Positions 8,401 through 19,445 of a stretch of DNA of 64,000 nt are shown here, in pieces. Both the position numbers and the translations under genes were made by a program. The notes under the pieces were generated by a model. It made no database searches. It was not told where the DNA came from and saw only the letters and a list, made by a program, of their open reading frames with translations. Within the stretch, counting starts at the first letter, position 1; every line of letters starts with the position of its first letter. Origin of the DNA: Hyphomicrobiales bacterium (GTDB lineage Bacteria; Pseudomonadota; Alphaproteobacteria; Rhizobiales; Rhizobiaceae); the NCBI GenBank assembly GCA_900468625.1, contig UBUL01000018.1, positions 486,955-550,954 on the forward strand. The letters are read 5' to 3'.

Positions 8401-9276
8401 CTATTTTTTTCGCCGCTGTGCCGGGTGGATGAGATGCCGTAGCTGCACCATTGCCATCGGCGTCGACAGGCTCGCGGAATCGACGGCAAGCGTCAGCTCA
8501 TTGCTGCCGCGCTTGACGGCGCGCGCCAGTACTTCAAAGACACTGGCCGTCGTCAGCTGCAGCGCACGCTCCTCATCCATCCCGGACAGCAGACGGGAGA
8601 GAAAGACCGCGGACAAGAGATCGCCAAGCCCGTTCGGCGCTCCCTCGATACTGCGATGTTCGGCCAACAGAGCGTTTCGGCCGCTGAGATAAAGATTTCC
8701 GATGCCACCGGCCATCATCGGCACTGCCGACGTGACCAGCATGCGCGATGGCCCAAGCGCAAGGGCCGCTTCCATGATGGCGTTGTTGTCCTCGAGCGGC
8801 GCACCGGCAAGCCAGGCAAGCTCGTAGCGGTTCGGCGTCGCCAGCGAGGCGAGCGGAATCAGATGGTCGCGGATCGCCTCGGCCGTCGCTTCGGGCACAT
8901 AAAGTCCGCCGGCATCGCCGATGACGGGATCGCAGGCATAAAGGAGGTCGGGGTTCTTTTCGCGCAAGGCGGTCACGAGCCGGGCGACGGAATGCGCCTG
9001 CGCGGCATTGCCGAAATATCCCGACAGCACCGCCCTGACCTCGGAAAGCCAAGGCGCGGCGATGAGATCATCGATCGCGTGATCGAAATCCACTTCGTTG
9101 AAGGTCAGCCGCGTCGATCGGCCATGGCCTGGGTGCCAGGGCAGAACGATAGTGGGCAGCGCCCAGACCGGATGGCCGAGCGTTTCCAGCGCGAAGACGG
9201 CGGCGCGATTGCCGACGGACCCTCTGACGACGTGGCTGGAGATGACGATAACGGCGCCGGCCGACACTTGCGACAT
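8401..9276 (-). CDS. pdxY: Pyridoxal kinase PdxY
   Basis: This is a ribokinase-fold kinase that phosphorylates pyridoxal in the B6 salvage pathway. The 291-residue product from ATG 9276 has VISSHVVRGSVGNRAAVFALE at its N-terminus, LSGYFGNAAQ, CDPVIGD, TPNRYELAWLAG and the anion-hole/catalytic region PNGLGDLLSAVFLSRLLSG. GLGD stands where ribokinases have GTGD or GAGD. An upstream in-frame start at 9354 would add 26 residues unlike the family. It is transcribed towards the carbonic anhydrase gene. Confidence 0.9.
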   Translation of the reverse strand: MSQVSAGAVIVISSHVVRGSVGNRAAVFALETLGHPVWALPTIVLPWHPGHGRSTRLTFNEVDFDHAIDDLIAAPWLSEVRAVLSGYFGNAAQAHSVARLVTALREKNPDLLYACDPVIGDAGGLYVPEATAEAIRDHLIPLASLATPNRYELAWLAGAPLEDNNAIMEAALALGPSRMLVTSAVPMMAGGIGNLYLSGRNALLAEHRSIEGAPNGLGDLLSAVFLSRLLSGMDEERALQLTTASVFEVLARAVKRGSNELTLAVDSASLSTPMAMVQLRHLIHPAQRRKK

Positions 9277-9568
9277 GGTGGTTGCTTTCGAATTCAGGGC
9301 TTCAACTGCAATGTGCCGTTGATGATCCCTTTGGCGGCACTCTGTCAACGGCACTTCACAGAGTCATGAAAACCTCTGTTGACGAGCTCATTCCGCCAAT
9401 TTCACGCCAGCGACATCTGCTTTGCATCGAGATCGCGCATTTCGGCAAGATTTTTAAAGAAACCGGCCAAAATCGGTCCGAAAGCAACCAATTTCGCATT
9501 CATTTTGCCAGTTTTTTCGCTAAACCTTCTGCTACTGTGGCCAAAATTCGAAAATCGGGAGGAATTCC

Positions 9569-12500
9569 ATGGCGTCCAAGACCAATCCGAAACGGGAAAA
9601 ACAGATCGACGCGGCACGGAAAATTGCCGGGGCGGCGAACGAGACGCACCTCGATCCGGAAATCCTGTTCGGCCGGGCCAGCAACGACGACATGGAGCGT
9701 TATACTCCGGAAATGCTGGCCTTGGCCGCGACGCACGCGGCCAAGGAACTGGCAGCCTGGAGCGCCACGTCTCCCCGCGTCAGCATCGAGCAGATCGCCA
9801 ATATCGAGCCCGATGGCGTTGCGGTGTCGATCCTCTCGATCACCGACCATAACATGCCTTTTCTCTATGAATCGATCATGGGCGAAGTGACCAGCAGCTT
9901 CCGCGATCTCTATATGGCGGTGCATCCGATCCTGGTCATCGAGGATGGCAAGAAGCCGAGCCTCTATTCCGCCGATCATCCGAGCGACCCGGCCCACCGC
10001 GTCAGCCATATCCAGCTTCATCTCTCGCCTTTGACGGCGGCGCAGGCAGCGGACCTGACCAAGCGGGTACAGACCGTGCTCGACCAGACGCATCTTGCCG
10101 TTTCCGACTGGAAGCCGATGCTGTTACGTCTCGACACCGTGATATCGGAACTTTCTACCTATGAGGCTGCCGGCCGACGCAGGAATGACCGCGATGAGGC
10201 GCTTGCCTTCCTTGCCTGGCTAAGAGATGGCAATTTCACTTTCCTCGGCATGCGCGAATATGTCTATTCCGGCAAGGGCGCCAACGCCAAGGTCGAACGC
10301 GATCGCGGCACCGGTCTCGGCATTCTTTCCAACCCCGATGTCCGCGTTCTCAGGCAAGGCAAGGATGCCGTCACCACGACGCCGGAAATCCTCGCCTTCC
10401 TCGACGGACCGGATTTCCTGATCGTCACCAAGGCCAACGTCAAGTCGGTGGTCCATCGCCGTGCCTATATGGATTATGTCGGCGTCAAGCGTTTCGACGC
10501 CGATGGCAACGTAACGGGCGAACTGCGCATCGTCGGCCTCTTTACCTCCACAGCCTATACCAGTACTGCCGCCGAAGTACCGCTGCTGCGCTCGAAGGTG
10601 CAGAAGGTCAAGGATCATTTCGGCTTCGACCCTACGAGCCACTCGGGCCGCATGCTCGAGAACACGCTGGAATCCTATCCCCGCGACGACCTCTTCCAGA
10701 TCGACACCTCACTGCTGGCAAGCTTCGCCGAACAGATCAACGATCTTACCGACCGGCCGCGCGTGCGCGCACTGCCGCGCATCGACCATTTCGACCGCTT
10801 CGTTTCGGTGATCGTCTATGTCCCGCGCGAGGAATACGATTCCATCGTCCGCGAGAAGATCGGCAACTATCTGAAGTCGGTCTATGACGGCCGCGTCTCC
10901 GCTTACTATCCGGCTTTCCCGGAGGGCGGCGTAGCGCGCGTCCATTTCATCATCGGCCGCAGCGCCGGCGAGACGCCGCATGTTCCTCAGGCCAAGCTCG
11001 AAGAAGCGATCCGCGCCATAACTGCCCGCTGGGACGAGCGCTTCATCATGCTGGCCGGTCCGAAGGCACCGAGCATCTCCGTCAGCCAGGCTTTCCAGGA
11101 AGCCTTCTCGCCTGAAGATGCCTTTGCCGATCTGCCTGACATCACAGCCACGGCCGGTGCCGAGCCGATTCGCATCGGCTTCTACATCCGCAAGGACGAA
11201 GCGGGCGACATTCTCTCGCTGAAGATCTTTCATGGCCAAGGAAACCTTGCACTGTCGCGTCGCGTGCCGCTGCTCGAAAATCTCGGCTTCAACGTCATCA
11301 GCGAGCGTACCTTCGACATCTACGTCACCGCCAAGGACGGGCCGACCGGCCATGTGGTGCTTCACGACATGGAACTCGAGGCTCGCAACAGCCTGACGAT
11401 CGATCTCACTCGCCATGGCGCGGCGCTGGAAGAAGCTTTCCTTGCCGCCTTTGGCGGCACGATCGACAACGACGCTTTCAACCGGCTGATCGTCTCTGCC
11501 GACCTCTCTGCCCGCGAAACCAACGTGCTGCGCGCCTATGCCCGTTATCTGCGTCAGGCCGGTATTGCCTATTCGCAGGATTACATCGCCGCGACGCTGG
11601 ACAAATATCCACGCATCGCCGCATCGCTCTTCCGCCTGTTCCACGATACGCTCGATCCGAAGCTCAACGACAAGAGCCGCACGAAAAAGCTTGCCGATCT
11701 CCATGCTATCATCGAGACCGCACTTGCCGACGTTCCGAGTCTGGACGACGACCGCATCCTGCGCCGCTACGTCAACGCCATCGACGCAACGCTGCGCACC
11801 AATTATTTCCAGAGGAACGCAGACGGCAGCCCGAAGTCCATGCTCGCCTTCAAGCTCGATCCGAAGTTGCTGGATGGCCTGCCCGAACCACGGCCCTTCC
11901 GCGAAATCTTCGTCTACGGCGTCGAGGTGGAAGGCGTGCACCTGCGCTTCGGCAAGGTGGCGCGCGGCGGCCTGCGCTGGTCGGACCGCGCCGAGGATTA
12001 TCGCACGGAAGTGCTGGGCCTCGTAAAGGCGCAGCAGGTCAAGAACGCCGTCATCGTGCCCGTCGGCGCCAAGGGCGGCTTCTATCCGAAGAAACTTCCG
12101 GTCGGCGGCAGCCGTGACGAGATCTTCAATGCCGGCCGCGAAGCCTACAAGACCTATATCCGCACGCTGCTGTCGATCACCGACAACATCTCCGGCGCCG
12201 ATATCATTCCGCCGGCCGACACCGTGCGGCTTGACGGTGACGACCCCTATTTCGTCGTTGCCGCCGACAAGGGCACCGCCACCTTCTCCGATACTGCCAA
12301 TGCCCTGGCGCAGGAAGCCGGCTTCTGGCTGGACGATGCCTTCGCTTCGGGCGGCTCGGCCGGCTACGACCACAAGAAGATGGGCATCACCGCCCGCGGC
12401 GCGTGGGAAACCGTCAAGCGCCACTTCCGCGAAATGGATATCGATATCCAGACGACACCCTTCAATGTCGTCGGCGTCGGCGACATGTCCGGCGACGTCT

Positions 12501-14359
12501 TCGGCAACGGCATGCTGCTCTCGCCGAAAATCCGCCTGCTCGCCGCCTTCGACCATCGCGATATCTTCATCGATCCCGATCCCGACATGGAAAAGACGCT
12601 GGCCGAACGCCATCGCCTCTTCAACCTGCCGCGCTCGAGCTGGCAGGATTTCGACAAGGCCGCCCTGTCGAAAGGTGCGATGATCATCTCGCGCTCGGCA
12701 AAATCGGTCACGCTGACGCCGGAAGCGGTTGCCGCCATCGGCATCGACAAACCGGTCGCAACGCCTTTCGAGATCATGACGGCTATCCTCAAGGCTCCCG
12801 TCGATCTGCTATGGTTCGGCGGCATCGGCACCTATGTCAAAGCTCCATCCGAAACGGATTCGGAAGTCGGCGACCGCGCCAACGATCCGATCCGCATCAC
12901 GGCCGAAGAAGTCCGCGCCAAGGTGATCGGCGAAGGCGCCAATCTGGGTGTCACGCAGAAGGGCCGCATCGCCTATGGCCTCAAGGGCGGGCGCTGCAAC
13001 TCCGACGCCATCGACAATTCCGCCGGCGTCAACACCTCCGACGTCGAGGTCAATATCAAGATTGCGCTTGCCAACGCCATGTTCGACGGCCGGCTGACGC
13101 GCGCCAAGCGCGACACGCTGCTCGCCTCCATGACAGACGAGGTGGCATCGCTCGTGCTGCGCAACAACTACCTGCAATCCCTGGCGATCTCGCTGACGGA
13201 GCGCAAGGGCACCGGCAACGGCCTGGAACTCAGCCGCTTCATGAGCGTGCTGGAAGGGGCAAAGCAGCTCAACCGCAAGGTCGAGACCCTGCCCGACGAC
13301 CAGACCTTCGCCGAGCGTTACGCCAACGGCCGCCCGCTGACGCGCGCCGAAATCGGCGTGCTGCTTTCCTATGCCAAGATCGTCCTCTTCGACGCGATTG
13401 TCGCCAGCGACCTGCCCGACGATCCCTACTTCGCCGCCACCCTCAGCCGCTATTTCCCGGCCAGGATGCAGCGCTCGAACGCCACCGATATCGAAAGCCA
13501 CCGTCTGCGCCGCGAGATCATCGGCACGGCACTCGCCAACGAGGCGATCAACCGCGGCGGCCCGGGCTTTGCGGTCAGCATGATGGACGCAACGGCGGCA
13601 TCGGCTGCCGAAGTCGTCAAGGCCGCCGTCATCGCCCGCGACGGCTTCGATCTCGACCGGCTCTGGAACGAGACCGACGCGTTGGATGGCAAGGTCGGCG
13701 GCCAGATGCAGAACCGCGTCTATGGCGAGATTACCGAAGTCTATACGGTGTTGACCCGCCTGCTCCTGAAAACCGGCGCAGCCAAGGGCAACATCGAAGA
13801 AACGGTTAGCCGGCTTCGGGCGGCACTGAAGAAACTGCGGCCGATCTTCCTGACCCATATCCCGGCGGATTTCGCGGCCGAGATCGCCACGCGCGAGGCC
13901 GACTATCTGGCCGCCGGCCTGCCGGAAAAGCTCGCTTCGGAGATCGCCACGATTTACGCGCTCGTCCTCGTACCTGAAATCATGCAGATCGCCGAGCGCA
14001 CCGGCGACACGCTGAACCGGGCGGCCGAAAGCTACTTCACCGTCTCGCAAACCTTCCGCGTCGGCCGGCTGCTGCTTGCCGGCAGCCGGATCGTCACCGG
14101 CGATCACTATGAGAGCCTGGCGCTCGCGCGCAGCCTCGACCAGATCGCCGGCGCCCGCCGCGATATCGTCATCTCCGCATTGTCCAACCATCCGAAGGAC
14201 AAGCAGCCGGTTCAGGCATGGCATGCGGAGGACCGCATCCGCATCAACCGCATCGCCGAGGAACTCGGCGGCCTCAGCGAAAGCGGCGATCCGAATCTCG
14301 CCCGCATCACTGTTGCCGCCGGCCTGCTCAGCGACCTTGCGAACGGCCGGGCAAGGTGA
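9569..14359 (+). CDS. NAD-specific glutamate dehydrogenase, 180 kDa class
   Basis: This enzyme oxidatively deaminates glutamate to 2-oxoglutarate with NAD and is mainly catabolic. The 1596-residue product is the full length of the large class found in proteobacteria and actinobacteria. The N-terminal half holds ACT-like regulatory domains. The catalytic core begins near residue 790 with RGGLRWSDRAEDYRTEVLGL, VPVGAKGGFYPKK (the catalytic lysine region) and SGADIIPPADTVRLDGDD. The nucleotide-binding part has GVGDMSGDVFGNGML and GEGANLGVTQKGRIAY, and a long helical C-terminal domain follows. A strong Shine-Dalgarno GGGAGGAATTCC precedes ATG 9569. Several very long minus-strand frames across this gene are shadows. 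Confidence 0.97.
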   Translation: MASKTNPKREKQIDAARKIAGAANETHLDPEILFGRASNDDMERYTPEMLALAATHAAKELAAWSATSPRVSIEQIANIEPDGVAVSILSITDHNMPFLYESIMGEVTSSFRDLYMAVHPILVIEDGKKPSLYSADHPSDPAHRVSHIQLHLSPLTAAQAADLTKRVQTVLDQTHLAVSDWKPMLLRLDTVISELSTYEAAGRRRNDRDEALAFLAWLRDGNFTFLGMREYVYSGKGANAKVERDRGTGLGILSNPDVRVLRQGKDAVTTTPEILAFLDGPDFLIVTKANVKSVVHRRAYMDYVGVKRFDADGNVTGELRIVGLFTSTAYTSTAAEVPLLRSKVQKVKDHFGFDPTSHSGRMLENTLESYPRDDLFQIDTSLLASFAEQINDLTDRPRVRALPRIDHFDRFVSVIVYVPREEYDSIVREKIGNYLKSVYDGRVSAYYPAFPEGGVARVHFIIGRSAGETPHVPQAKLEEAIRAITARWDERFIMLAGPKAPSISVSQAFQEAFSPEDAFADLPDITATAGAEPIRIGFYIRKDEAGDILSLKIFHGQGNLALSRRVPLLENLGFNVISERTFDIYVTAKDGPTGHVVLHDMELEARNSLTIDLTRHGAALEEAFLAAFGGTIDNDAFNRLIVSADLSARETNVLRAYARYLRQAGIAYSQDYIAATLDKYPRIAASLFRLFHDTLDPKLNDKSRTKKLADLHAIIETALADVPSLDDDRILRRYVNAIDATLRTNYFQRNADGSPKSMLAFKLDPKLLDGLPEPRPFREIFVYGVEVEGVHLRFGKVARGGLRWSDRAEDYRTEVLGLVKAQQVKNAVIVPVGAKGGFYPKKLPVGGSRDEIFNAGREAYKTYIRTLLSITDNISGADIIPPADTVRLDGDDPYFVVAADKGTATFSDTANALAQEAGFWLDDAFASGGSAGYDHKKMGITARGAWETVKRHFREMDIDIQTTPFNVVGVGDMSGDVFGNGMLLSPKIRLLAAFDHRDIFIDPDPDMEKTLAERHRLFNLPRSSWQDFDKAALSKGAMIISRSAKSVTLTPEAVAAIGIDKPVATPFEIMTAILKAPVDLLWFGGIGTYVKAPSETDSEVGDRANDPIRITAEEVRAKVIGEGANLGVTQKGRIAYGLKGGRCNSDAIDNSAGVNTSDVEVNIKIALANAMFDGRLTRAKRDTLLASMTDEVASLVLRNNYLQSLAISLTERKGTGNGLELSRFMSVLEGAKQLNRKVETLPDDQTFAERYANGRPLTRAEIGVLLSYAKIVLFDAIVASDLPDDPYFAATLSRYFPARMQRSNATDIESHRLRREIIGTALANEAINRGGPGFAVSMMDATAASAAEVVKAAVIARDGFDLDRLWNETDALDGKVGGQMQNRVYGEITEVYTVLTRLLLKTGAAKGNIEETVSRLRAALKKLRPIFLTHIPADFAAEIATREADYLAAGLPEKLASEIATIYALVLVPEIMQIAERTGDTLNRAAESYFTVSQTFRVGRLLLAGSRIVTGDHYESLALARSLDQIAGARRDIVISALSNHPKDKQPVQAWHAEDRIRINRIAEELGGLSESGDPNLARITVAAGLLSDLANGRAR

Positions 14360-14411
14360 CACAGTCCGCCCCGACCCGGTAACCGGGTGAGGGAGCAAGG
14401 GGCTGGATTTG

Positions 14412-15797
14412 GTGACGACCGAGATTGACAACGACGTGCCGGCAAAAGTGCCGGCACGAGGCATTTGGGGCTGGATGTTCTTCGACTGGGCGGCTCAGCC
14501 GTTCTTCACCGTCGTCACCACCTTCATCTTCGGCCCCTATTTCGTTGCGCGGCTGACGGCCGATCCCGTCTCCGCCCAGACGACATGGAGCAACATGGCG
14601 ACGATCTCCTCGGTGATCATCGCCATCCTCTCCCCGGTCCTCGGCTCGATCGCCGATCAATCCGGCGCCCGCAAACCTTGGATCGCCTTCTTCGCCGTCA
14701 TCAAGATCGCAAGCCTCGTCTGTCTCTGGGGAGCAGCACCCGGATCGCCGGTCATCTATCCGGTAATCTTCATGATCCTGGCTTCGATCTCGGCCGAATT
14801 CTCCATCGTCTTCAACGATTCCATGATGCCGCGGCTGGTCGGCAAGGACGATGTCGGCAGGCTGTCGAACGCCGCCTGGGGGCTCGGCTATCTCGGCGGC
14901 ATGATCGTTCTCATCACCGTCGTTGGGCTCCTTGCCGGCAATCCTCAGACCGGCAAGACCATCCTTGGCCTGGCGCCGCTTTTCGGCCTCGATGCCACGC
15001 TCGGCGAGGACGCCCGCATCACCGGGCCGATTTCGGCCGTCTGGTATCTGATCTTCATCCTGCCGATGTTCCTCTTCACGCCGGACGCCGCCCGCGGTCT
15101 GCCGCTTCGCGCCGCCGTCCGCTCGGGCTTGCATGAGCTCTCGACGACCCTTAGCGAACTGAAGCGCCGGCGCGGCATCAGCCGCTTTCTTATCGCTCGC
15201 ATGGTCTACCAGGATGGCGTCAACGGCTTGCTGATTCTCGGCGGCACCTTTGCAGCCGGCATGTTCGGCTGGGCAACGATCGAGATCGGCATCTACGGCA
15301 TTATCCTGAACGTCATCGCCATCTTCGGCTGCTTCGCCGCCGGCTATGTCGATCGCTGGCTGGGCTCGAAGATGACGGTCATGATCAGCCTGACTTTGCT
15401 GCTGACCGCCACCTTCGGCATCCTCTCGACCGGGCCGGGCTTCACGCTCTTCGGCCTCGTACCGCTATCGACTGTCAGTTCCGGCAGCCTGTTCGGCACT
15501 GCGGCGGAAAAAGCCTATATCGGCTATGGCCTATTGATCGGCATCGCCTTCGGCCCCGTGCAGGCCTCCTCGCGCTCCTATCTCGCCCGCAGCGTCAGCC
15601 TCTCGGAGGCCGGGCGCTATTTCGGCATCTACGCGCTTTCCGGCCGCGCCACCAGCTTCATGGCAACGTTGTTCTTCTCGCTGGTGACCTATTGGAGCGG
15701 CTCGGCCCGCCTCGGCATGACAACGCTCGTCATCTTCCTTGCCGGCGGGTTGCTGCTTCTGCTGCCGACACCCTATCCGGCGGACAAGGCGGAGTAG
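14412..15797 (+). CDS. MFS transporter, UMF1 / Atg22-like family
   Basis: This is an inner-membrane major facilitator of 461 residues with about 12 hydrophobic segments. Its opening [19 protein letters not shown] and FGPYFVARL match the UMF1 group related to yeast Atg22, whose substrates in bacteria are mostly unknown. Other family-like parts are [31 protein letters not shown] and [14 protein letters not shown]. Start codons TTG 14409 and GTG 14412 are adjacent; GTG is preferred because AAGGGG lies about 10 bp upstream. It begins 52 bp after the glutamate dehydrogenase gene, with a small ACCCGGT/ACCGGGT hairpin between them, and may be co-transcribed. Confidence 0.88.
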   Translation: MTTEIDNDVPAKVPARGIWGWMFFDWAAQPFFTVVTTFIFGPYFVARLTADPVSAQTTWSNMATISSVIIAILSPVLGSIADQSGARKPWIAFFAVIKIASLVCLWGAAPGSPVIYPVIFMILASISAEFSIVFNDSMMPRLVGKDDVGRLSNAAWGLGYLGGMIVLITVVGLLAGNPQTGKTILGLAPLFGLDATLGEDARITGPISAVWYLIFILPMFLFTPDAARGLPLRAAVRSGLHELSTTLSELKRRRGISRFLIARMVYQDGVNGLLILGGTFAAGMFGWATIEIGIYGIILNVIAIFGCFAAGYVDRWLGSKMTVMISLTLLLTATFGILSTGPGFTLFGLVPLSTVSSGSLFGTAAEKAYIGYGLLIGIAFGPVQASSRSYLARSVSLSEAGRYFGIYALSGRATSFMATLFFSLVTYWSGSARLGMTTLVIFLAGGLLLLLPTPYPADKAE

Positions 15798-15806
15798 GCA
15801 AAGAAA

Positions 15807-15845
15807 ATCCCGGCGGGCGAACCAGCCGGGATATAAATTTTTTCA
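15807..15845. terminator. Bidirectional terminator between MFS gene and purH
   Basis: A perfect 8 bp stem ATCCCGGC / GCCGGGAT (15807-15832) is flanked by AAAGAAA on the left and ATAAATTTTTT on the right. It can therefore end transcripts of both convergent genes. Confidence 0.8.
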
Positions 15846-15863
15846 ATCAGGTATATCCGCCGC

Positions 15864-17480
15864 TCAATGGCGGAAATGGCGAATGCCGGTGAAGACCATC
15901 GCGACATTGTGCTCGTTGGCCGCGTCGATCACTTCCTGGTCGCGCATCGAGCCGCCGGGCTGGATGACGGCTGTAGCACCCGCTGCGATCGCCGAAAGCA
16001 GGCCATCGGCAAAGGGCAGGAAAGCTTCGGAAGCGACAGCGGAGCCGCGCGTCAGCGGCTCGGCCAGCCCCATGGCCTTGGCGGCTTCCTCGGCCTTGAT
16101 GGCGGCGATACGCGCGGAATCGACACGGCTCATCTGTCCCGCGCCAATGCCGGCCGTCTGGCCGTCCTTGGCGTAAACGACAGCATTCGACTTCACATGC
16201 TTGGCGACACGGAAGGCGAACTTCATGTCTTGCAGTTCCTGAGCCGTCGGCGCGCGCTTGGTGACGACCTTGAGCTCCATGTCCTCCACCAAAGCATTGT
16301 CTCGGCTCTGGACCAGCAGGCCGCCGGAGACGGTCTTTGCGGTCAGGCCGGCAGCGCGCGGATCGGGCAGGGCGCCGACCGAGAGCAGGCGGAGGTTCGG
16401 CTTGCGGGCGATGATCGCCTTGGCTTCCTCGCTGACTTCGGGAGCGATGATGACCTCGGTGAAGAGCTTGACGATCTCCTCTGCGGTTTCGGCATCGAGC
16501 AGGCTGTTCAGGGCGATGATGCCGCCAAAGGCCGAGGTGGAATCGCAGGCAAGAGCCCGCTTGTAGGCTTCCACGAGGCTCGGGCCGGTGGCGACGCCGC
16601 AGGGATTGGCATGCTTGATGATCGCGCAGGCCGGGCCGTTTTCCGGCAGGAACTCGGCGACGAGCTCATAGGCGGCGTCGGTGTCGTTGATGTTGTTGTA
16701 GGATAGCTGCTTGCCCTGGATGAGTGTTGCCGTGGAAACGCCGGGGCGGTTTTCGCCGGTCAGGTAGAAAGCTGCCTTCTGGTGCGGGTTTTCGCCATAG
16801 CGCATTTCCTCACGCAGAACGCCGCCAATGACGCGGTGGCGCGGCGTGGCGATATCGAGCGCTTCGGCGAACCAGTTGGAGATCATCGCATCATAGGCAG
16901 CCGTGCGGGCAAAGGCTTTGGCCGCCATGCGCTTGCGGAAATCATAGGTCGTCTGGCCGGCATCGGCGGAAAGCTGTGTCAGCAGCTCGGCATAATCGGC
17001 GGGATCGGTGAGCGTCGTCACATAGGCATGATTCTTGGCCGAAGCGCGGATCATTGCCGGGCCGCCGATATCGATATTCTCCACCGTCGTCGGATAGTCG
17101 CCGCCGGCCTTGCGAACGTCTTCGAAAGGATAGAGGTTGATGACGGCAAGATCGATGCTTTCGATGCCGTGCTCCTTCATTTCAGCCTGATGCCCGGCAT
17201 CGTCGCGGATGGCAAGCAGACCGCCATGCACCTTCGGATGCAGCGTCTTGACGCGGCCATCCATAATCTCAGGAAAATTCGTCACTTCCGACACATCGGT
17301 CACGTCAAGACCCGCTGCGGCAATCGCCTTGTGCGTGCCGCCGGTCGACAGCAGGCGTACCCCCTGTTCGCTGAGCGCACGCGCCAGCTCCACGATGCCG
17401 GTCTTGTCGAAGACGGACAGAAGCGCGGTTTTCACCTTCACCTTGTCGGGAGCGGGAATTTTCTTGGAAACGACGGCCAT
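15864..17480 (-). CDS. purH: Bifunctional AICAR transformylase / IMP cyclohydrolase
   Basis: PurH carries out the last two steps of IMP synthesis. The 538-residue product has the usual two domains: an N-terminal MGS-like cyclohydrolase domain ([53 protein letters not shown]) and a C-terminal transformylase domain ([13 protein letters not shown] [25 protein letters not shown], the [10 protein letters not shown] region, [15 protein letters not shown]). It is the last gene of the minus-strand series htpX-rsmB-heparinase-like-purH. A repeat element lies directly upstream, so it may also have its own promoter. Confidence 0.98.
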   Translation of the reverse strand: MAVVSKKIPAPDKVKVKTALLSVFDKTGIVELARALSEQGVRLLSTGGTHKAIAAAGLDVTDVSEVTNFPEIMDGRVKTLHPKVHGGLLAIRDDAGHQAEMKEHGIESIDLAVINLYPFEDVRKAGGDYPTTVENIDIGGPAMIRASAKNHAYVTTLTDPADYAELLTQLSADAGQTTYDFRKRMAAKAFARTAAYDAMISNWFAEALDIATPRHRVIGGVLREEMRYGENPHQKAAFYLTGENRPGVSTATLIQGKQLSYNNINDTDAAYELVAEFLPENGPACAIIKHANPCGVATGPSLVEAYKRALACDSTSAFGGIIALNSLLDAETAEEIVKLFTEVIIAPEVSEEAKAIIARKPNLRLLSVGALPDPRAAGLTAKTVSGGLLVQSRDNALVEDMELKVVTKRAPTAQELQDMKFAFRVAKHVKSNAVVYAKDGQTAGIGAGQMSRVDSARIAAIKAEEAAKAMGLAEPLTRGSAVASEAFLPFADGLLSAIAAGATAVIQPGGSMRDQEVIDAANEHNVAMVFTGIRHFRH

Positions 17481-17493
17481 GGGCTTTCTCCGG

Positions 17494-17562
17494 TCTAGAG
17501 CAACTCCAGGAAAAATATATGGCGGTTTTCCGTCCGGAGCTGCGATAACAAAAAGCAGAGCG
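17494..17562 (+). repeat. Rhizobial intergenic repeat, family 2, copy 2
   Basis: TCTAGAGCAACTCCAGGAAAA and TTTTCCGTCCGGAGCTGC form the two arms of an imperfect hairpin (3-base bulge). The region is the plus-strand counterpart of the element at 7631-7691. It fills the gap between purH and the heparinase-like gene. Confidence 0.6.
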
Positions 17563-17650
17563 GAAACGCTCTGGTATGAGGAGACGAGGCGTCCGGCGGA
17601 AACGCGCGGGACGACAATGCCGCCCCGTTAGCATAGCTGACACGCTTAGC

Positions 17651-19354
17651 CTATGGCCGATGGGATAAAAACCAGCGGATTTCCGGCTTTTCGGCAATCC
17701 GGAAGACGATCTCGAGCTGATCGGAAGAACGCATGCCCGACGGATCGGCAAGGAAAATATCTTCCGCGACAAGCACCTCGTTGCCCGGCGAGGAGAAGAC
17801 CCAGGTCTCCCCGTCCGGCGCGATCAGCAGCACGGCATCCGTCTCGGTCTGCAAGAGACTGATGGAGGGATGAATGTGGAAGCGTGCCGAGGCGATGCCT
17901 TCGCCCTTCGGCTGATGCTTCTTGCCCTCAGGCACGAAGAAGCGGTCGCGGCCGGCGACGATCGTGCCGCTGGCATTGAGGCTCAGCTCGCGCTCGTGAA
18001 CGTAGCCGAATGCGGAGAGATAGCCGTCGTGCGCTGCGCGGACATAATCGCGCCCGTCTTCCGTCTCCGAACGCTCGACGATGACCTTCTTCACACCGCC
18101 GACCATGATCGGCCCCAGCGATTTCGACTTGGAAAACTGGCAGGAGGAGGTGTCGTTGAGCGTGACGGTCGAATGCGCAGCCGTCGCCCGCGCTGCCTGT
18201 ATGAAGCGATCGCCTGCAAACTCGGGCGAACCGGAATTGATGATGAAGCGCGTTTTGCCCGAAGACATTTCGAAGGAAAGACAGCCGGCATGAGCGGTAC
18301 GGCTCAAATCGGCCGAGGCGGCAGCCCCGACATCGACGATGACGACGGCAGAACCGGCGGCCAACCGGTGATATCTGGTATGCGGCAGTGCCTTGAAGGC
18401 CTGCCCCGCCGTCTCGTCATAGCGCAGCACCGACATCAGCTCGTTGGCAAGCGTCGATGTCGCACCGTTGAACAGCGCCAGATCGCCATCCTGGTGACGG
18501 AAGAAACGCAGCGCCGGATACATGCGGTCGATACCGGGTATCAGCCGCACCGGCACGTCATGGCCGAGATTGACGTAGGTCTGACGCAGCGGCAACAGAT
18601 CGAGCAGCAGCTCCAGCGACGCGCGCGGATTGCGGGAGATATGGCCGCCATCCTGCAGAATTTGCCGGTCGATTTCGCGATCGAGCGCCTGTCCCACCCG
18701 TTTCAGCGTAAGCGAACTGCTCGGCATGGCGACCGAGGCCATGGCAAGCGCGATGCGCACGCGAAACCGGGTGATGCCATCGGGCGACGACACGACGATC
18801 CGACGCAGGAAGCGCACATGAAAGACCAGCATGCGCATGAAGCGGCGGTAGAAGCCGCTATCGGTGCCGTGCAGAAGCACAGGGGAATGCGAAAGCAGCG
18901 CGATCAGCCGCTGCGCTACTATATCGGGCGACCAGGCAAGACCGTGCAGCCGGCGGCCGTGAACGGCAATCCAATCGGTAAGGATCGCGCGCGCCATCGC
19001 CGAAGCCTGATCGCTCTTTTCCGCCCGCAAATGCCGCAGCCAGCGGAAATTGTGCAGCCGGGCAGCAAATGCCAGCGATGGCAGCTCCAGCGAGAAGGGC
19101 GATGTCCCCTGCATTTCCAGAACACGCCCCGCAAGCAGGATGCGGCCGTTCAGAAGCTCTTCGACGAAAAAAGGATCGATGCTGCGCAAATCGGTCGGCG
19201 CCACGATCAGGCGTTCCGGCACACGCAGCGTGTGGCGGGTGAGACGCAATCGCGTCAACGCCGCGCGGCGCGACATCCGCCGCCATGCTTCCCGCATGTA
19301 TGAACTCACCAAACCCTGCCGCAGACCTGCATATTTGCTTCTGCTTACTCTCAT
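17651..19354 (-). CDS. Heparinase II/III family protein
   Basis: This 567-residue protein has an alpha-helical N-terminal part (GLAWSPDIVAQRLIALL, HVRFLRRIVVSSPDG, GGHISRNPRASLELLLDLLPL) and a C-terminal beta-rich heparinase II/III domain (ATAAHSTVTLNDTSSCQF, VRAAHDGYLSAFGYVHERE, RFHIHPSISLLQTETDAV). The family includes polysaccharide lyases. In alphaproteobacteria this conserved single-copy version next to rsmB and purH has no firmly known substrate. No signal peptide is obvious at the start MRVSRSKYAGLRQ. It belongs to the htpX-rsmB-purH gene series. Confidence 0.88.
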   Translation of the reverse strand: MRVSRSKYAGLRQGLVSSYMREAWRRMSRRAALTRLRLTRHTLRVPERLIVAPTDLRSIDPFFVEELLNGRILLAGRVLEMQGTSPFSLELPSLAFAARLHNFRWLRHLRAEKSDQASAMARAILTDWIAVHGRRLHGLAWSPDIVAQRLIALLSHSPVLLHGTDSGFYRRFMRMLVFHVRFLRRIVVSSPDGITRFRVRIALAMASVAMPSSSLTLKRVGQALDREIDRQILQDGGHISRNPRASLELLLDLLPLRQTYVNLGHDVPVRLIPGIDRMYPALRFFRHQDGDLALFNGATSTLANELMSVLRYDETAGQAFKALPHTRYHRLAAGSAVVIVDVGAAASADLSRTAHAGCLSFEMSSGKTRFIINSGSPEFAGDRFIQAARATAAHSTVTLNDTSSCQFSKSKSLGPIMVGGVKKVIVERSETEDGRDYVRAAHDGYLSAFGYVHERELSLNASGTIVAGRDRFFVPEGKKHQPKGEGIASARFHIHPSISLLQTETDAVLLIAPDGETWVFSSPGNEVLVAEDIFLADPSGMRSSDQLEIVFRIAEKPEIRWFLSHRP

Positions 19355-19445
19355 TACCCGTGGTTAAAAAGAGGTTACAAATATATCGATTAAGAACAGA
19401 TTACTGAGCTTTTAACATGTTCGCGAAAGCTGTTGGAAACCACGC

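Noticed and set aside
12809..14464. Very long minus-strand frame opposite the glutamate dehydrogenase gene, and similar ones at 10709-12613, 635-1630 and 1708-3327
   Set aside because: They are antisense shadows of strongly GC3-biased genes. Their products have no family features and unnatural composition.
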